Part shown: positions 14,592 to 23,635 of the stretch, one piece after another | How positions within the stretch are numbered: position 1 is the stretch's first letter | Layout of the letters: every line of letters begins with the position of its first letter | Virus record (IMG/VR): IMGVR_UViG_3300030419_006406 | Location: 1 to 33,947 of that record | Direction: 5' to 3' (one strand) | Source of the DNA: a virus | DNA length: 33,947 nt | The notes under the pieces: generated by a model | Told to the model about the DNA's origin: nothing | What the model saw: the letters and a program-made list of their open reading frames with translations, nothing else | Databases searched by the model: none | Program-made: the position numbers and the translations under genes

Positions 14592-17500
14592 TAGTAATGG
14601 GCCCTGTTTTTATTTGCTAAGGCATCTTTGTCGCCAAAAGAGTTCCAAACGCTAACCACGTCTGTGCTCCAATCTATTTTGTTCCCAGCTAAGACCAAAG
14701 AATTAGAAGTTTTGGTTATCATGAAATAGCCCCCTAAGCCTAAGCGCTGTGCAGGTGAAAACTTATTTTTTGGAAGACCAAAGTGTGGCAATCTAATATA
14801 TACAAAAACACCGGGCTTTAAAAAATTGTTCCCAAACAAAGAAAAAGTACAGTTATATGGCTCACTCAATACAAGCGGCTCTCCCTTAAACCCAGAAGTG
14901 TCGCCCTTTGCCTCTAAATAGAAAGGTTGATCCATTTTTGTAAAGGATATACTTTGAACCGGAGTGCCATCAGTGCCAACTTCTAGGTAAAATATACCAT
15001 TTTCAAGATCTTTCTTTTTGTCAGCGACCATAAAGCTAGTTGGCTTATCTGTTGTTGCACACAAATAGATTATTTCCTGTCGTTCACTGAGGACTTCCTT
15101 ATTGATCCCGATGGTTGGTGCAACTATATCTGCTGGGGCGCCCTTTGTAGGGTCAAGCTCAACGCCCTCTGGTTCCATGGGAAGCTTGTTTGGCTTGCCG
15201 GGGTTTGTGCCGGCTATGTGGGCGCGCCAGACCCTATCTAGTGATTTCGCAAACTGCTTGTTGGGGCTTTTTCCGGCTGCGTACAATACGTCACCCCTTG
15301 GCGGTAGTGAAAAAACCTTGTGCTCCGCATTTTTAGGTATCGATTGTTGAAATATATGTGGTTTTATCCCAACGATTGGCTCCCCTCTTTCTGCGCATTT
15401 ATTTGTCAGAGCAGCCTGTACAAGTTCAGTCATCGCGTCTCTCAAAAACGCCATGAAAGAATACCTTTCACGCATGGGTTTTATAACCTTCGAGGTCCAA
15501 AATTCTCGAAAAAGTTCAAATGACACCGGTAGATCTACTAAATTAATTGTCTTCTTTTTGCCTTCGATTTGGTCAAAATAAGTGACGTCGCCCAGTATAA
15601 CTTTAAGAGAGCCTCCAAGTTGGGTCTTGTCATCAGAGTCCGGGGCGCGCCAAAGATCTAATTGCAACTTCTCATCGTTGATATCAGTTTCTCTGACTAT
15701 TTCTAAAGCCGCATCGATTATGTCTCCAAAATAAAGCCAGCTTATATTATACCATTCGTGTGGGCTTTTACCGTCCGGTGCTATAATTTCTGGATTGAGA
15801 TCCGATTCTTCCATCTCATCATCGCCGGCATACCCCTCCTGCTGAGCCACCCATTGGCCAATTCTATCCTTCCACTTGACAATAACTTTCTGGTTGCCGT
15901 CTCTTGTGTTGAGCAGTGGGATGCCTCCCTCACCGTAGGTGCCCAGGGCTGGGGATCCAAACTGATCTTCACCGGCTTTTACAGGAGTCTCCCACACAGG
16001 GCTCGAAGATTTATTTAATTCTTTATATAAATACTTGTATATTAGACGTCGCTCAAACAAAACATCTGTCTTACCTTCCTTGCGGATTTGATCTTTCTCA
16101 ACTACAATGCCGCCGCCTCGCAGTCGATTTTCTCGTTGCTGTCGGACTTTTTCAATCTCTTTACGATTGTTTTTTGCATTTGAGCCTAAGCCATCTTGGA
16201 TTTTCTTTATTTGTTCCTGTTCATTATCTGTTAATGCTTTGTTTCGTGCGAACCTGTTATAATCCGTGATCATCTTATTAGGAATGGCCAATTGATAAAA
16301 ACGATTTCTGCGCGGACATTTCTTTTCCTGATCGGTGCTCGGGTGACCAGTCAGCTCATCTAACAATCTTGTATAATTGGATGTTTTTAACTGGTCGTCT
16401 CTCTGGTTGGCCTTGTGAAGCGTATTGCGCCAATTAGCCCGGGCTTGCATGTATCCGATAAGTTCGTTGCCCAATCTTGCAGTAGCGTCGGTAGCAGCGG
16501 AAAAAGGTATTTTGATACTCGACCCTTCGGCACCCCCCCAGAAGGGAAATCGTTCTACGCCGGATGCTGTTTGTCCAAACGTTCGTGCCTCGTCCGGAAT
16601 TGCTTTTGGGTCTGATACGTAGGCTGGATATTGGCCTCTATCGGGCAGCAGCACAGTGGCGGCGCCGCCGAAGCCGAGACCTGCGACTCGCCTCTGATCT
16701 TTAAATGCAAAGAATTCAGCCTTATTATAACCCTGAGGGTCAAAACCATAATTTGTCCTGATATTTTGAGCATGACGGTTCATAATGGACCACCACGAAT
16801 GGTCGGCTTCTTGTAGTTCCTTAACTCTCGCTTCATCTCTTGCATTCCCTCTCAAGATATCGGCATCAGGAGAATATAAAGCTGTTTCAACTGCTCCATT
16901 GTAAGTGATGTTTACCTCGAATGGGCTAGAGGGCAAATCTCCTCTAAAATTAAAAGTATGCCTTAAGAGGTTTAAGTAAAAGCTGGATTTAATTGTACTG
17001 AGAGCTTCGCGAAGCTCGGCGGCTTTGGCGCGGTAATCGGGGGGGCCCACAAAAGTTGATGATGAATATATTTCTGCGACAGCTTCCTCAAGCCACTCGG
17101 CCGAGACAGCATCAGCATAGCTGATGTCAATCCTAATTCTAAAATATTTTGGATCCCATGCCATATGGTTTGTCGCGCCATAAACAACATCGTGCGCAGG
17201 AGATTCTGTGTATTTTTGTGGTCTCATAATTAAGTCAGCAAAAGACACGTATGGGGGAGTCCCAGCCCCTAACTTCTCCTTAATGTTTTCAGGAATGGGG
17301 TACCCATGAAACATAGCGTCGGCAGTCGAAAACCACAACCTTAGATTAACATTAATAAAATAATCAACCTCTGCTGGATTTGTGCCGAGGTAATCAAATG
17401 AAAGATCTTTTAGTCCGACGGCCAGGTGACCTGGAAGAGCGTTGTCGGGCCCGGTGTACTGGGCTCCAGGGCCCGGGTTTTGCTTAAACGTCATCTCGTC

Positions 17501-17923
17501 TGGGGCCGCAAAATTGTTAAGGGGGAGTGGTACCGGGACACCAGTTTTATCATTTTCACTTGTATAAAATATTTTATATAGTTCAATTTTCGGCTGGAGA
17601 TTTGATAACATTTCTTTCGGTACGTTCTCTAATAAAGATTGAGCGGATGGCGAAGAAAGTCTTGTCATGAAAGAAACTGAACCTTCGTCTGCCGATTCAC
17701 TTTGCACTGCAGTGTTTGTACGCAAGTGATTTCTGTCCACCTTCATCAAGTTTAAAGGCTGGCTTATTATTCCTTTGTGTCGAGCATTCTTAAAGTGTTG
17801 AGAGTTTGATAATGGGTCTCTCTGGCTTTCTGAGCCGTGGATAGAAACAAAAAAGTCCATAAAATCTTTTATGAAGCATTGTTCCGAATATGGTTTGTTT
17901 TCCTTGTCCTTTTCAGTAGCCAT
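14591..17923 (-). CDS. Large baseplate/hub protein candidate
   Basis: This 1110-aa protein lies directly after the LysM-like gene. The N-terminal half is beta-rich with a repeated feel (LSFDYLGTNPAEVDYFINVNLRLWF, YFRIRIDISYADAV). A charged helical middle (about 530-620, NRKEIEKVRQQRENRLRGG) follows. The C-terminal 100 residues contain NCTFSLFGNNFLKPGVFVYI and GLGGYFMITKTSNSLV. That last pattern (a pore-like beta domain with 'L-G-I-G-G-Y-x-x-V-x-K-x-x') recurs in baseplate hub proteins that plug the tail tube. A hub or wedge role fits the tail gene order, but this is inference and no close family was named. No lysozyme or protease signature was seen. Confidence 0.55.
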   Translation of the reverse strand: MATEKDKENKPYSEQCFIKDFMDFFVSIHGSESQRDPLSNSQHFKNARHKGIISQPLNLMKVDRNHLRTNTAVQSESADEGSVSFMTRLSSPSAQSLLENVPKEMLSNLQPKIELYKIFYTSENDKTGVPVPLPLNNFAAPDEMTFKQNPGPGAQYTGPDNALPGHLAVGLKDLSFDYLGTNPAEVDYFINVNLRLWFSTADAMFHGYPIPENIKEKLGAGTPPYVSFADLIMRPQKYTESPAHDVVYGATNHMAWDPKYFRIRIDISYADAVSAEWLEEAVAEIYSSSTFVGPPDYRAKAAELREALSTIKSSFYLNLLRHTFNFRGDLPSSPFEVNITYNGAVETALYSPDADILRGNARDEARVKELQEADHSWWSIMNRHAQNIRTNYGFDPQGYNKAEFFAFKDQRRVAGLGFGGAATVLLPDRGQYPAYVSDPKAIPDEARTFGQTASGVERFPFWGGAEGSSIKIPFSAATDATARLGNELIGYMQARANWRNTLHKANQRDDQLKTSNYTRLLDELTGHPSTDQEKKCPRRNRFYQLAIPNKMITDYNRFARNKALTDNEQEQIKKIQDGLGSNAKNNRKEIEKVRQQRENRLRGGGIVVEKDQIRKEGKTDVLFERRLIYKYLYKELNKSSSPVWETPVKAGEDQFGSPALGTYGEGGIPLLNTRDGNQKVIVKWKDRIGQWVAQQEGYAGDDEMEESDLNPEIIAPDGKSPHEWYNISWLYFGDIIDAALEIVRETDINDEKLQLDLWRAPDSDDKTQLGGSLKVILGDVTYFDQIEGKKKTINLVDLPVSFELFREFWTSKVIKPMRERYSFMAFLRDAMTELVQAALTNKCAERGEPIVGIKPHIFQQSIPKNAEHKVFSLPPRGDVLYAAGKSPNKQFAKSLDRVWRAHIAGTNPGKPNKLPMEPEGVELDPTKGAPADIVAPTIGINKEVLSERQEIIYLCATTDKPTSFMVADKKKDLENGIFYLEVGTDGTPVQSISFTKMDQPFYLEAKGDTSGFKGEPLVLSEPYNCTFSLFGNNFLKPGVFVYIRLPHFGLPKNKFSPAQRLGLGGYFMITKTSNSLVLAGNKIDWSTDVVSVWNSFGDKDALANKNRAHY

Positions 17924-17936
17924 TTAAATTTTCCGC

Positions 17937-18287
17937 TTAATCGTTAGTTTGATAAAATAAATCTAGAACCTCAGATAATGGAAACGGAATATTAATAAGT
18001 TCCCCAGGCTCATAGTCAGACTCCAGAGGTTTTTGATTAAACCAAGGAATTATCCACCACAACTTAGAATCTCCATATGCCTGGGAAGCTAACTTATAAA
18101 ACTTATCGCCCAATTTCCATATATGCGTCCTAACAGATAAAGACATTATATCATTTATCTCCAAGTTTTTAAATTCAGCAGTGTTAAATTGTCTAATCTT
18201 TCTAACATTTCTATTTTTAAATTGCTCACTATAAATTGGAGATCTGTTTGTGAATGTGAATCTATTATCGTATCTTCTGCCAGCCAT
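17937..18287 (-). CDS. LysM-like tail/baseplate protein (gp53-type)
   Basis: This 116-aa protein has a basic N-terminal part and then a LysM-like domain: DTF-type start WKLGDKFYKLASQAYGDSKLWWIIPWFN, then YEPGELINIPFPLSEVLDLF. In contractile-tail phages such small LysM proteins (including T4 gp53) join the tube or hub to the wedges. They act as structural clamps, not as wall binders. Its ATG overlaps the upstream stop by 1 nt (TAATG), and it is followed by the large baseplate candidate. Domain assignment is good; exact T4 equivalence is a guess. Confidence 0.75.
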   Translation of the reverse strand: MAGRRYDNRFTFTNRSPIYSEQFKNRNVRKIRQFNTAEFKNLEINDIMSLSVRTHIWKLGDKFYKLASQAYGDSKLWWIIPWFNQKPLESDYEPGELINIPFPLSEVLDLFYQTND

Positions 18288-19111
18288 TATTTTTCTATTC
18301 CTATATTCTTAAGGGCCGCGTCGTTGACCTTGTTGACCGAGTTAGAGGTGCGCACCTCCCAGGAAGGTTGAAAACTACCGCCGGCGGCATCTCCGTCATA
18401 TGCGTAAGGATAGTTCGTTCTCTCGAAAACGTATCTCTCTTTACCGGGCCCATCACTTTTATATTCCCAGCCTGGAGCTTTCTCATTAAAGGGATAAAAT
18501 GTAAAGCTTAAACTAATAAGTTTGGGATACAAAAACACTTTCTCATCATTAGGGTCTGTGACAAAACCAGCGTTTAGATCAAAATTGTAATTTATGTTTC
18601 CCAAATATCCTTTGAGGCCATTCGTTATCGCTGGGCCTGTGGGACTAACACTATCACCGACGATCAAGTTTTTAAATTTAACTTTAAAGATCGGGTCGCC
18701 GCCGCTTTTTACATGGACCCTATCGGTGTTGGTGTCAGCGGTTTTTTCAATTACGGGGTAAATCATCTTAACCAATAGAGATAAATCATCTAAATTCTTT
18801 TTGGCTTGATAATCGTTAAAAGCTATCAGGTCTAGGCCGATTTGTATTTGTCGATCAACGGATCTTATTTTTCTAACTGGTTCTGGGTGTCCAATAAATG
18901 TGGTTGTGTCCAAGCCTGTGTCAAAATTGTCACTGAAGTTTGTCAAGAAAGCCTTGAATGCGACCCGGGCCTTACAGTGCATGCCATAAATATCAACATA
19001 AAGACCATGTTTATTTGCCATGGCATCGGAATAATCAGTGGTTGAATTGCTGAGTGGGCCTGCAGGTCGAGTTTTAAACAGAGGTTTGCTTTCGTTAAAA
19101 TTGTAAGCCAT
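18287..19111 (-). CDS. Tube initiator/baseplate protein candidate (gp48/gp54-like)
   Basis: This 274-aa protein contains CKARVAFKAFLTNFSDNFDT, a series IQIGLDLIAFNDYQAKKNLDDL, and later FKVKFKNLIV, LKGYLGNINYNFD and YPKLISLSFTFYPFNEK. This set ('V-x-F-x-A-x-L-T-x-F-S-D', 'G-F-D-x-x-A-x-x-x-x-E-A-x-x-N-L', 'Y-P-K-x-I-S') recurs in proteins that cap the baseplate hub and start the tail tube. It follows the tape measure gene and precedes the LysM-like gene, the usual place for such a protein. A G/P/Y-rich tail (about 225-255) is likely flexible. Function is inferred from pattern and synteny. Confidence 0.6.
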   Translation of the reverse strand: MAYNFNESKPLFKTRPAGPLSNSTTDYSDAMANKHGLYVDIYGMHCKARVAFKAFLTNFSDNFDTGLDTTTFIGHPEPVRKIRSVDRQIQIGLDLIAFNDYQAKKNLDDLSLLVKMIYPVIEKTADTNTDRVHVKSGGDPIFKVKFKNLIVGDSVSPTGPAITNGLKGYLGNINYNFDLNAGFVTDPNDEKVFLYPKLISLSFTFYPFNEKAPGWEYKSDGPGKERYVFERTNYPYAYDGDAAGGSFQPSWEVRTSNSVNKVNDAALKNIGIEK

Positions 19112-19159
19112 GACACGTTCTCCTATTATCTAAATAGGCTGGTTTTAAATTTTACATGA

Positions 19160-21571
19160 TTAAGTTGGCGCAACTCTTACATCGCCATTCTCTTGAATAA
19201 TCTGAAGAACAGTTTGAGCAAGGGCTCGACCACCAGCGTTAAAGTTAATTGGCTGATTGATAACCTTTTGTGGAGGTTGGATCCTCATACCACCGCCTCC
19301 GCCGCCGCCGGCTCCGGTTGAAACCATCATGTTTGTTATTGCTTGGGCGCCGGCCATTTGTACATTAACTGAAGCCTTTGCGTAATCTTCTGCTGCTCGT
19401 GCAATCTGAACCGCATGAGTGGCATCTGCTGCCTCTACATTTGCTGTAGTTCTAACCATGTTAGAGAACATATTAACTGTTTGTGCTGCTTCAGGCCCAA
19501 TCTCTTTCAATTTGTCTGCTGCGCGGACAACATTTTCAAATCCTGATACTTGCATACCAAAAACAAATCCTCTGGTCGCGCCTTCGACGCTCTTCATGGC
19601 TGATCCGAGGGCACCAAGCTGTTGAATTGCTCCACCGCTTGCAAGGTTACGAATCGAACCGGCAGCTTGGTTAACCTTGTTGCTAAAAGAAGTTAGCCCG
19701 CCAGCGGATGATCGTAATTTTGAAAGGCCGACGGCTGCAGTGTCGGAAGCGGCTCCCATAGATTGTAGGCCGCTAGCGAAAATAGAGGGTAGCTGAAAAG
19801 CTGGTGGTGAATTTTCTTCCGTTAGGGCATCCGTAAGATAATAGATCCCTGCAGCGACGAGGCCTATCGGACCTAGGAGAGCCACACTAGACATTCTCAT
19901 GGCGGTGAAGGCCGCTGTTAGAGCCTTGGCTGCGGATGTTACTTTGATGATACCAGCGGCTATGAGACCAAGTTGCGCAATAGTTTGACCTGCAGTGCTT
20001 CCTAAGAAAGTTGACAAGCCATTAATTATACCTGTGATGCGACCGATCAGCGGTTCCATGCTCACAGCTAATTTCATCATTGCCAATCTAAGATTTTCGC
20101 CCATAGTTTTTGTACGCTGCCCTAACTCAACAAGATCTGCCTGTCTTGCTGCGGCGCGGGTGGCTTCGGCCTGAAATTGATTCAAGGAACTATTAAAGAA
20201 CTTTTGAGCCTCGCCAACTGACCTAAAACCGGCTGCGGCCGTTAAGGCTTTTCTTTCATACCTGCTCAAAGATTCGAACGACCTTCCGGAAAGTTGCAAA
20301 GATTGGTGCAGTTGTGCCATCCTTTGACTTTCTGTCGCATAAACCATCTTAATGCTGTTCAAATATGGCCCGCCTAAAATACCATTTAGTCTCCCTACTG
20401 CGTTTGCAGACCCTTCAAATGTATCAAACTGTCCCGCAACATTTACCAAGTCTTGCATCGCGATGTTTGTTGCACGGGATTGTGCTGCCAATTGAGTGAA
20501 AACCGAATTCATTTGATTACCGTGCGCGGCGAGGGTTGGCGCTAGCGCATTAAATTGGCTTATCGCGGAGTTCACGTTCATGTTAAGGGCTTGGGCCATG
20601 TTGACTAGTCCACTGGTTGCTCTCTGTGCTGCAGCGGAAGACATGCGCATATTGTTGGTAAAAAATTCTAGCGCAGAAACGGTTCCACGAGTGTCGACCC
20701 CGGCTTCTGTCATTTTTGCAGCGAAAACAGTTAGTTCAGTTCTAGCGCCTTCTGTCGCTCCTTTGAACGCCAACATATTGTTGTAAAGTTCAGCTTGTGC
20801 TGCGCCAGCAGATCTGAAGTCTAGCCCCAGTTCTTTAAGTTGGCGGGAGGCACCCATCAAAGAGCCGTTTAAACGCTCAGAAGCGCCTGTAGAGCGCACA
20901 AACTGTGCTCTTAAAGCATCTTGTGCTACGAGCAACTGTTCGGTCGCTGAGGCGACTGGGCCGGCCATACCAATAGCTGCAGCCTTAAACATACCAAATT
21001 TGCTAGCTCCTTGATCTAAGCTAGATATAATTGAATTTAATTGAAACGCAATTCCACCAACTGAATTGGCAATGCCGCCCATGACGGTTTGATTAAATGT
21101 TGTACCAAGGCCGGCAGCACCAGCAATTTTAGATGTCATATTGCTGAATGCTGCGGCTTGTTCTGCTAATTTAGTAGTTGACTGATTTTGGAGAACTAGT
21201 TGTTCGCGCATGCTGCGCTTGACCGCATCATGGGAACTTAAAATTAAGTTAAGTTGGGCTTTCTTTTGTTCTAGCGTATTAACTTCGCTTTGACTATATT
21301 CAGCGCTAGCTTTGGTCTTAGCTATTTTTTCATCTATTTTGGCGACTTGTTCTCTGAGTACCTCGGCTTCAGATTGTAAGAGCGCGATCATATTCTGTCT
21401 TGACTGAACAATGGTCTGCTGTTGGCTTAGCCCCTTTTGGAGCAGCGTTTGTTGTTTACCCAACTCTGCGGCAGCTTCAGCTTGTTTCTTTATTGTCTCT
21501 TCTAGGGCTAAATTAAAAGCTTCCTGAAGTTTATTAAGCTGAGCTTGCTGTTCTGGGGTTAAGTTTGCCAT
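19160..21571 (-). CDS. Tail tape measure protein
   Basis: This 803-aa protein has a long coiled-coil N-terminus (about 1-150, rich in Q, A, E, K) and long Ala/Ser/Asn/Gln-rich helices. It also has a hydrophobic membrane-like region (about 515-590, with LGLIAAGIIKVTSAAKAL and VALLGPIGLVAAGIYYL). A glycine cluster follows near 765-772. These are hallmarks of tape measure proteins, which fix tail length, are packed inside the tube and help DNA pass the inner membrane. At about 1.5 angstrom per residue the tail would be near 120 nm. It lies downstream of the tube gene and the proposed frameshifted chaperone, the canonical order. The sequence is not close to T4 gp29 by eye. Confidence 0.82.
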   Translation of the reverse strand: MANLTPEQQAQLNKLQEAFNLALEETIKKQAEAAAELGKQQTLLQKGLSQQQTIVQSRQNMIALLQSEAEVLREQVAKIDEKIAKTKASAEYSQSEVNTLEQKKAQLNLILSSHDAVKRSMREQLVLQNQSTTKLAEQAAAFSNMTSKIAGAAGLGTTFNQTVMGGIANSVGGIAFQLNSIISSLDQGASKFGMFKAAAIGMAGPVASATEQLLVAQDALRAQFVRSTGASERLNGSLMGASRQLKELGLDFRSAGAAQAELYNNMLAFKGATEGARTELTVFAAKMTEAGVDTRGTVSALEFFTNNMRMSSAAAQRATSGLVNMAQALNMNVNSAISQFNALAPTLAAHGNQMNSVFTQLAAQSRATNIAMQDLVNVAGQFDTFEGSANAVGRLNGILGGPYLNSIKMVYATESQRMAQLHQSLQLSGRSFESLSRYERKALTAAAGFRSVGEAQKFFNSSLNQFQAEATRAAARQADLVELGQRTKTMGENLRLAMMKLAVSMEPLIGRITGIINGLSTFLGSTAGQTIAQLGLIAAGIIKVTSAAKALTAAFTAMRMSSVALLGPIGLVAAGIYYLTDALTEENSPPAFQLPSIFASGLQSMGAASDTAAVGLSKLRSSAGGLTSFSNKVNQAAGSIRNLASGGAIQQLGALGSAMKSVEGATRGFVFGMQVSGFENVVRAADKLKEIGPEAAQTVNMFSNMVRTTANVEAADATHAVQIARAAEDYAKASVNVQMAGAQAITNMMVSTGAGGGGGGGMRIQPPQKVINQPINFNAGGRALAQTVLQIIQENGDVRVAPT

Positions 21572-21582
21572 TTATTTGGCCC

Positions 21583-21924
21583 TCAATTTAAAGGCCAACG
21601 CAATCCGGTCTGAGATTCGAACTGTCTGATAGCTCCGTCGAGTCTTTGTGCGCTGCCCCAAGTATATGGGTTATTAAGACCCAAACGATAATAATTCTGG
21701 AGATAGTTGGCTTCCGAGGCGATGGCGTTCAAGAAAGAATTAACCTCCTTCTGGGCCCCTGTAACTTGTAAGGCGCCTGAGGCTCCGCTCAATATCTTTT
21801 CTAAGGCTAAAGCGATTTGACCACCAAAGGATTCTAAATAAACTTCATTAAGTTTTTTTTCCTTTAAGGCGTTTAAATCAATTTTAATTTTATCTGAAAG
21901 TTTTTCTTCTTTGAGGTTTTGCAT
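21583..21924 (-). CDS. Small hypothetical protein before the tape measure gene
   Basis: This 113-aa protein has a charged, lysine/glutamate-rich helical start (KEEKLSDKIKIDLNALKEKK), a small-residue segment (LSGASGALQVTGAQKEV) and an aromatic C-terminus (YRLGLNNPYTWGSAQRL). It is placed between the tail chaperone region and the tape measure gene, 11 nt upstream of the latter. A chaperone or minor tail role is possible from position only. A candidate late motif lies 23 nt before its ATG; the ribosome site is poor. Confidence 0.65.
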   Translation of the reverse strand: MQNLKEEKLSDKIKIDLNALKEKKLNEVYLESFGGQIALALEKILSGASGALQVTGAQKEVNSFLNAIASEANYLQNYYRLGLNNPYTWGSAQRLDGAIRQFESQTGLRWPLN

Positions 21925-21947
21925 GTTTTACACCAACGGCAATCAAA

Positions 21948-21956
21948 ATAAATAGT
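21948..21956 (-). promoter_or_regulatory. Candidate late motif ACTATTTAT
   Basis: The minus strand reads ACTATTTAT followed by TTTG. It is identical to copies before the sheath, 185-aa and scaffold genes. It lies 23 nt before the ATG of the 113-aa gene. Its function as a promoter is inferred from recurrence. Confidence 0.45.
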
Positions 21957-21964
21957 TATCTATA

Positions 21965-22192
21965 TTATTTTTGGAAGTTTTTGGTATCACGAGTAACCTT
22001 ATCCATCTCGTCTTTTTCCATCTTAAGTTGTTCTGTTAATTTATCAACAAACCATTCCCTTAATTTAATAGGAAGATTGTAAGCTTCCGTGAAGCTCCAA
22101 CCACCATAATATTTCAAATAAAAGAATTGTTCATACACCGTCTCGGTGTACTTCTCACTTAGGCCAAAAAAAGTCCGCCGTGAACGGCAGAG
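21965..22192 (-). CDS. Out-of-frame tail chaperone extension, probably reached by ribosomal frameshift
   Basis: This reading frame is open from 22192 to a TAA at 21965-21967 and has no ATG. It overlaps the last 38 nt of the gp26-like gene in the +1/-2 frame. Its coding part (YEQFFYLKYYGGWSFTEAYN, then LPIKLREWFVDKLTEQLK) looks like the second domain of tape-measure chaperones, with the 'Y-G-W-S-x-x-E-x-x-x-L-P' pattern. A T7 run at 22166-22172 in the overlap allows tRNA-Phe to re-pair perfectly after a +1 or -2 slip, giving a fusion of about 346 aa. The only internal start is GTG at 22138 (57 aa), and it has no clear ribosome site. Alternatively this is a separate small protein. Confidence 0.65.
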   Translation of the reverse strand, partial: LCRSRRTFFGLSEKYTETVYEQFFYLKYYGGWSFTEAYNLPIKLREWFVDKLTEQLKMEKDEMDKVTRDTKNFQK

Positions 22193-23006
22193 CTACCTCC
22201 TCTCTATGAGAACATGCTGGACATGTGAAGTGTTGATTTAGATCAACGTTCGGCATAATACTGGTATAAACATTTCTAATGTGATGAGAATCCAGCGCGG
22301 GCATGACATCAATAAAAGAATTAATTGTATTGGGGCCTGCGTCTCCATTGACAGAAACGATCATTAAGCCAAACTGGTCAGTTAGTACCGCTTCCGGTAA
22401 ATTATGCTTGCGACGACGCTCAGCTAACTCCATTAATTTCTTTTCATCAGCGCTTGTCAAGAGGCGAAGCTCTAGTTTAACTTTTGATACTGGTAGATCT
22501 AAAATAAAAGTGCCATTTTCGGTTTCTGATGTGTCTTGACTTGCGGGAGACTTGCCGTGGTCGGCTTTCGTTTCAGTCAAGTCGAAAGTATAATTGACAA
22601 CCGAGGCGCATGCTGGGCATGAAATCTTTGTTTCATATCTTGGTCCATATCCTGTGACTCGCGCAGCAACGATGAGAGCGTTCTTATCCCCAACAAGCAG
22701 GTCATCAACATTGATTTCCTTATTGACGATAATGTTTTGTAGCATTCTTTCAATCGCCACGCCCTTCCTCAGGAGAGACTGAGACGTTAAAATGTCTTCG
22801 TCCTTTGCTGTCATGTACCTTATCTCAATCGTGTCGACGCCGTACAAAGGATGGTTCTCTGGGTAATATTTCCCACGAGAGGGCAAGTCTACAATTTCGG
22901 TCGGTGTAGCAAAACTGAACGTGTTACCGCCTGGTTGTTCTATAATGGGAGGAGGTGGAGCCGGCTGTCTGGCGCCGGTGCGGTCCTCGTTATTTCTGGC
23001 TGTCAT
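22155..23006 (-). CDS. gp26-like baseplate/tape-measure chaperone protein with two CPxC motifs
   Basis: This 283-aa protein has a disordered Pro-rich start (ARQPAPPPPIIEQPGG) and then the family-typical EIVDLPSRGKYYPENHPL. IEIRYMTAKDEDILTSQSLL and GKPVAIER-like helix patterns resemble the T4 gp26 baseplate family. Two CPxC pairs (C130/C133 and C262/C265) probably bind one zinc ion. It lies between the tail tube and tape measure genes, where tail assembly chaperones sit. The last codons before its TGA are GAC TTT TTT TGG CCT AAG, with a slippery T7 run that could redirect ribosomes into the overlapping frame. The start is supported by GAGGT. I favour a chaperone for the tape measure; T4 literature names the family a hub subunit. 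Confidence 0.75.
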   Translation of the reverse strand: MTARNNEDRTGARQPAPPPPIIEQPGGNTFSFATPTEIVDLPSRGKYYPENHPLYGVDTIEIRYMTAKDEDILTSQSLLRKGVAIERMLQNIIVNKEINVDDLLVGDKNALIVAARVTGYGPRYETKISCPACASVVNYTFDLTETKADHGKSPASQDTSETENGTFILDLPVSKVKLELRLLTSADEKKLMELAERRRKHNLPEAVLTDQFGLMIVSVNGDAGPNTINSFIDVMPALDSHHIRNVYTSIMPNVDLNQHFTCPACSHREEVALPFTADFFWPK

Positions 23007-23066
23007 ATTCTACCTCATATATTATTATATGATACAAGATTTTTTTAGTTATGTTAAATATTATTT

Positions 23067-23582
23067 TTAAGCTTTAGTGAATTGCGCGAAATCGTATCTA
23101 ATTTCCATGCTGATGTCCAACATCGCGTCGGAATCGTAAGCAAGGCTTCCGAACTTCACACTCTTAACCCAAGGATTAAAAAATCTCCAAGTTTCAATGA
23201 GTGTATCGTTGGCGCCGCGTTGTTCAATTCGGACTTGTGGACCCAAAGCATCAACTGCTTCAGCTTTAGAAATAGTAGCGAGACCTCCAGATTGTAATTG
23301 ACCCTCTGGTGCGGCATATCCTGATCTTCTGAGCATATTCAGGATTCTTTGTGAAGTATCGGGGTTGACGGGATCTACCAAGGTAACATTAATCGAATCC
23401 CAACTTAACTGCCCGGGATAATAAAAATAATGTCCGTAGAAGTTATGAGATGATTCATTAATAGAAAAGCCTGGTTTGTCAACCGATTTGATTACAAATT
23501 CAGGGATTGTGGAATTGCTTGCAAAAAACAAAAACCGATGTGAACGTTTTGGTTCTAAAGTACTGTCTGTCCAAAATGACAT
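23067..23582 (-). CDS. Tail tube protein, gp19-like
   Basis: This 171-aa protein has the size and beta-sandwich pattern of myovirus tube subunits. It starts with FWTDSTLEPKRSHRFLFF (the T4-like 'P-x-R-x-x-R-F' start). VIKSVDKPGFSI and LSWDSINVTLVDP follow, and the C-terminus has FFNPWVKSVKFGSLAYDSDA then ISMEIRYDFA. These fit the gp19 family: hexameric rings around the tape measure protein, inside the sheath. It follows the sheath gene directly, the usual order. The ribosome site AAAGGAG is strong, and a motif variant (23604-23612) lies 21 nt before the start. The call is secure. Confidence 0.88.
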   Translation of the reverse strand: MSFWTDSTLEPKRSHRFLFFASNSTIPEFVIKSVDKPGFSINESSHNFYGHYFYYPGQLSWDSINVTLVDPVNPDTSQRILNMLRRSGYAAPEGQLQSGGLATISKAEAVDALGPQVRIEQRGANDTLIETWRFFNPWVKSVKFGSLAYDSDAMLDISMEIRYDFAQFTKA

Positions 23583-23603
23583 TTATAAGGTCTCCTTTGT
23601 ATA

Positions 23604-23612
23604 ATAATTAGT
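23604..23612 (-). promoter_or_regulatory. Variant of the late motif (ACTAATTAT)
   Basis: The minus strand reads ACTAATTATTATAC, 21 nt before the tail tube ATG. It differs from the late nonamer by one base and lies in the 53-nt gap after the sheath gene. It may allow extra tube expression; the evidence is weak. Confidence 0.3.
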
Positions 23613-23635
23613 GCTTATTATCAAAATAACTGAAA

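Noticed and set aside
23007-23066. AT-rich gap with TATAAT-like text before the gp26-like gene
   Set aside because: No credible -35 at the right spacing and no copy of the late motif; AT richness alone explains it.
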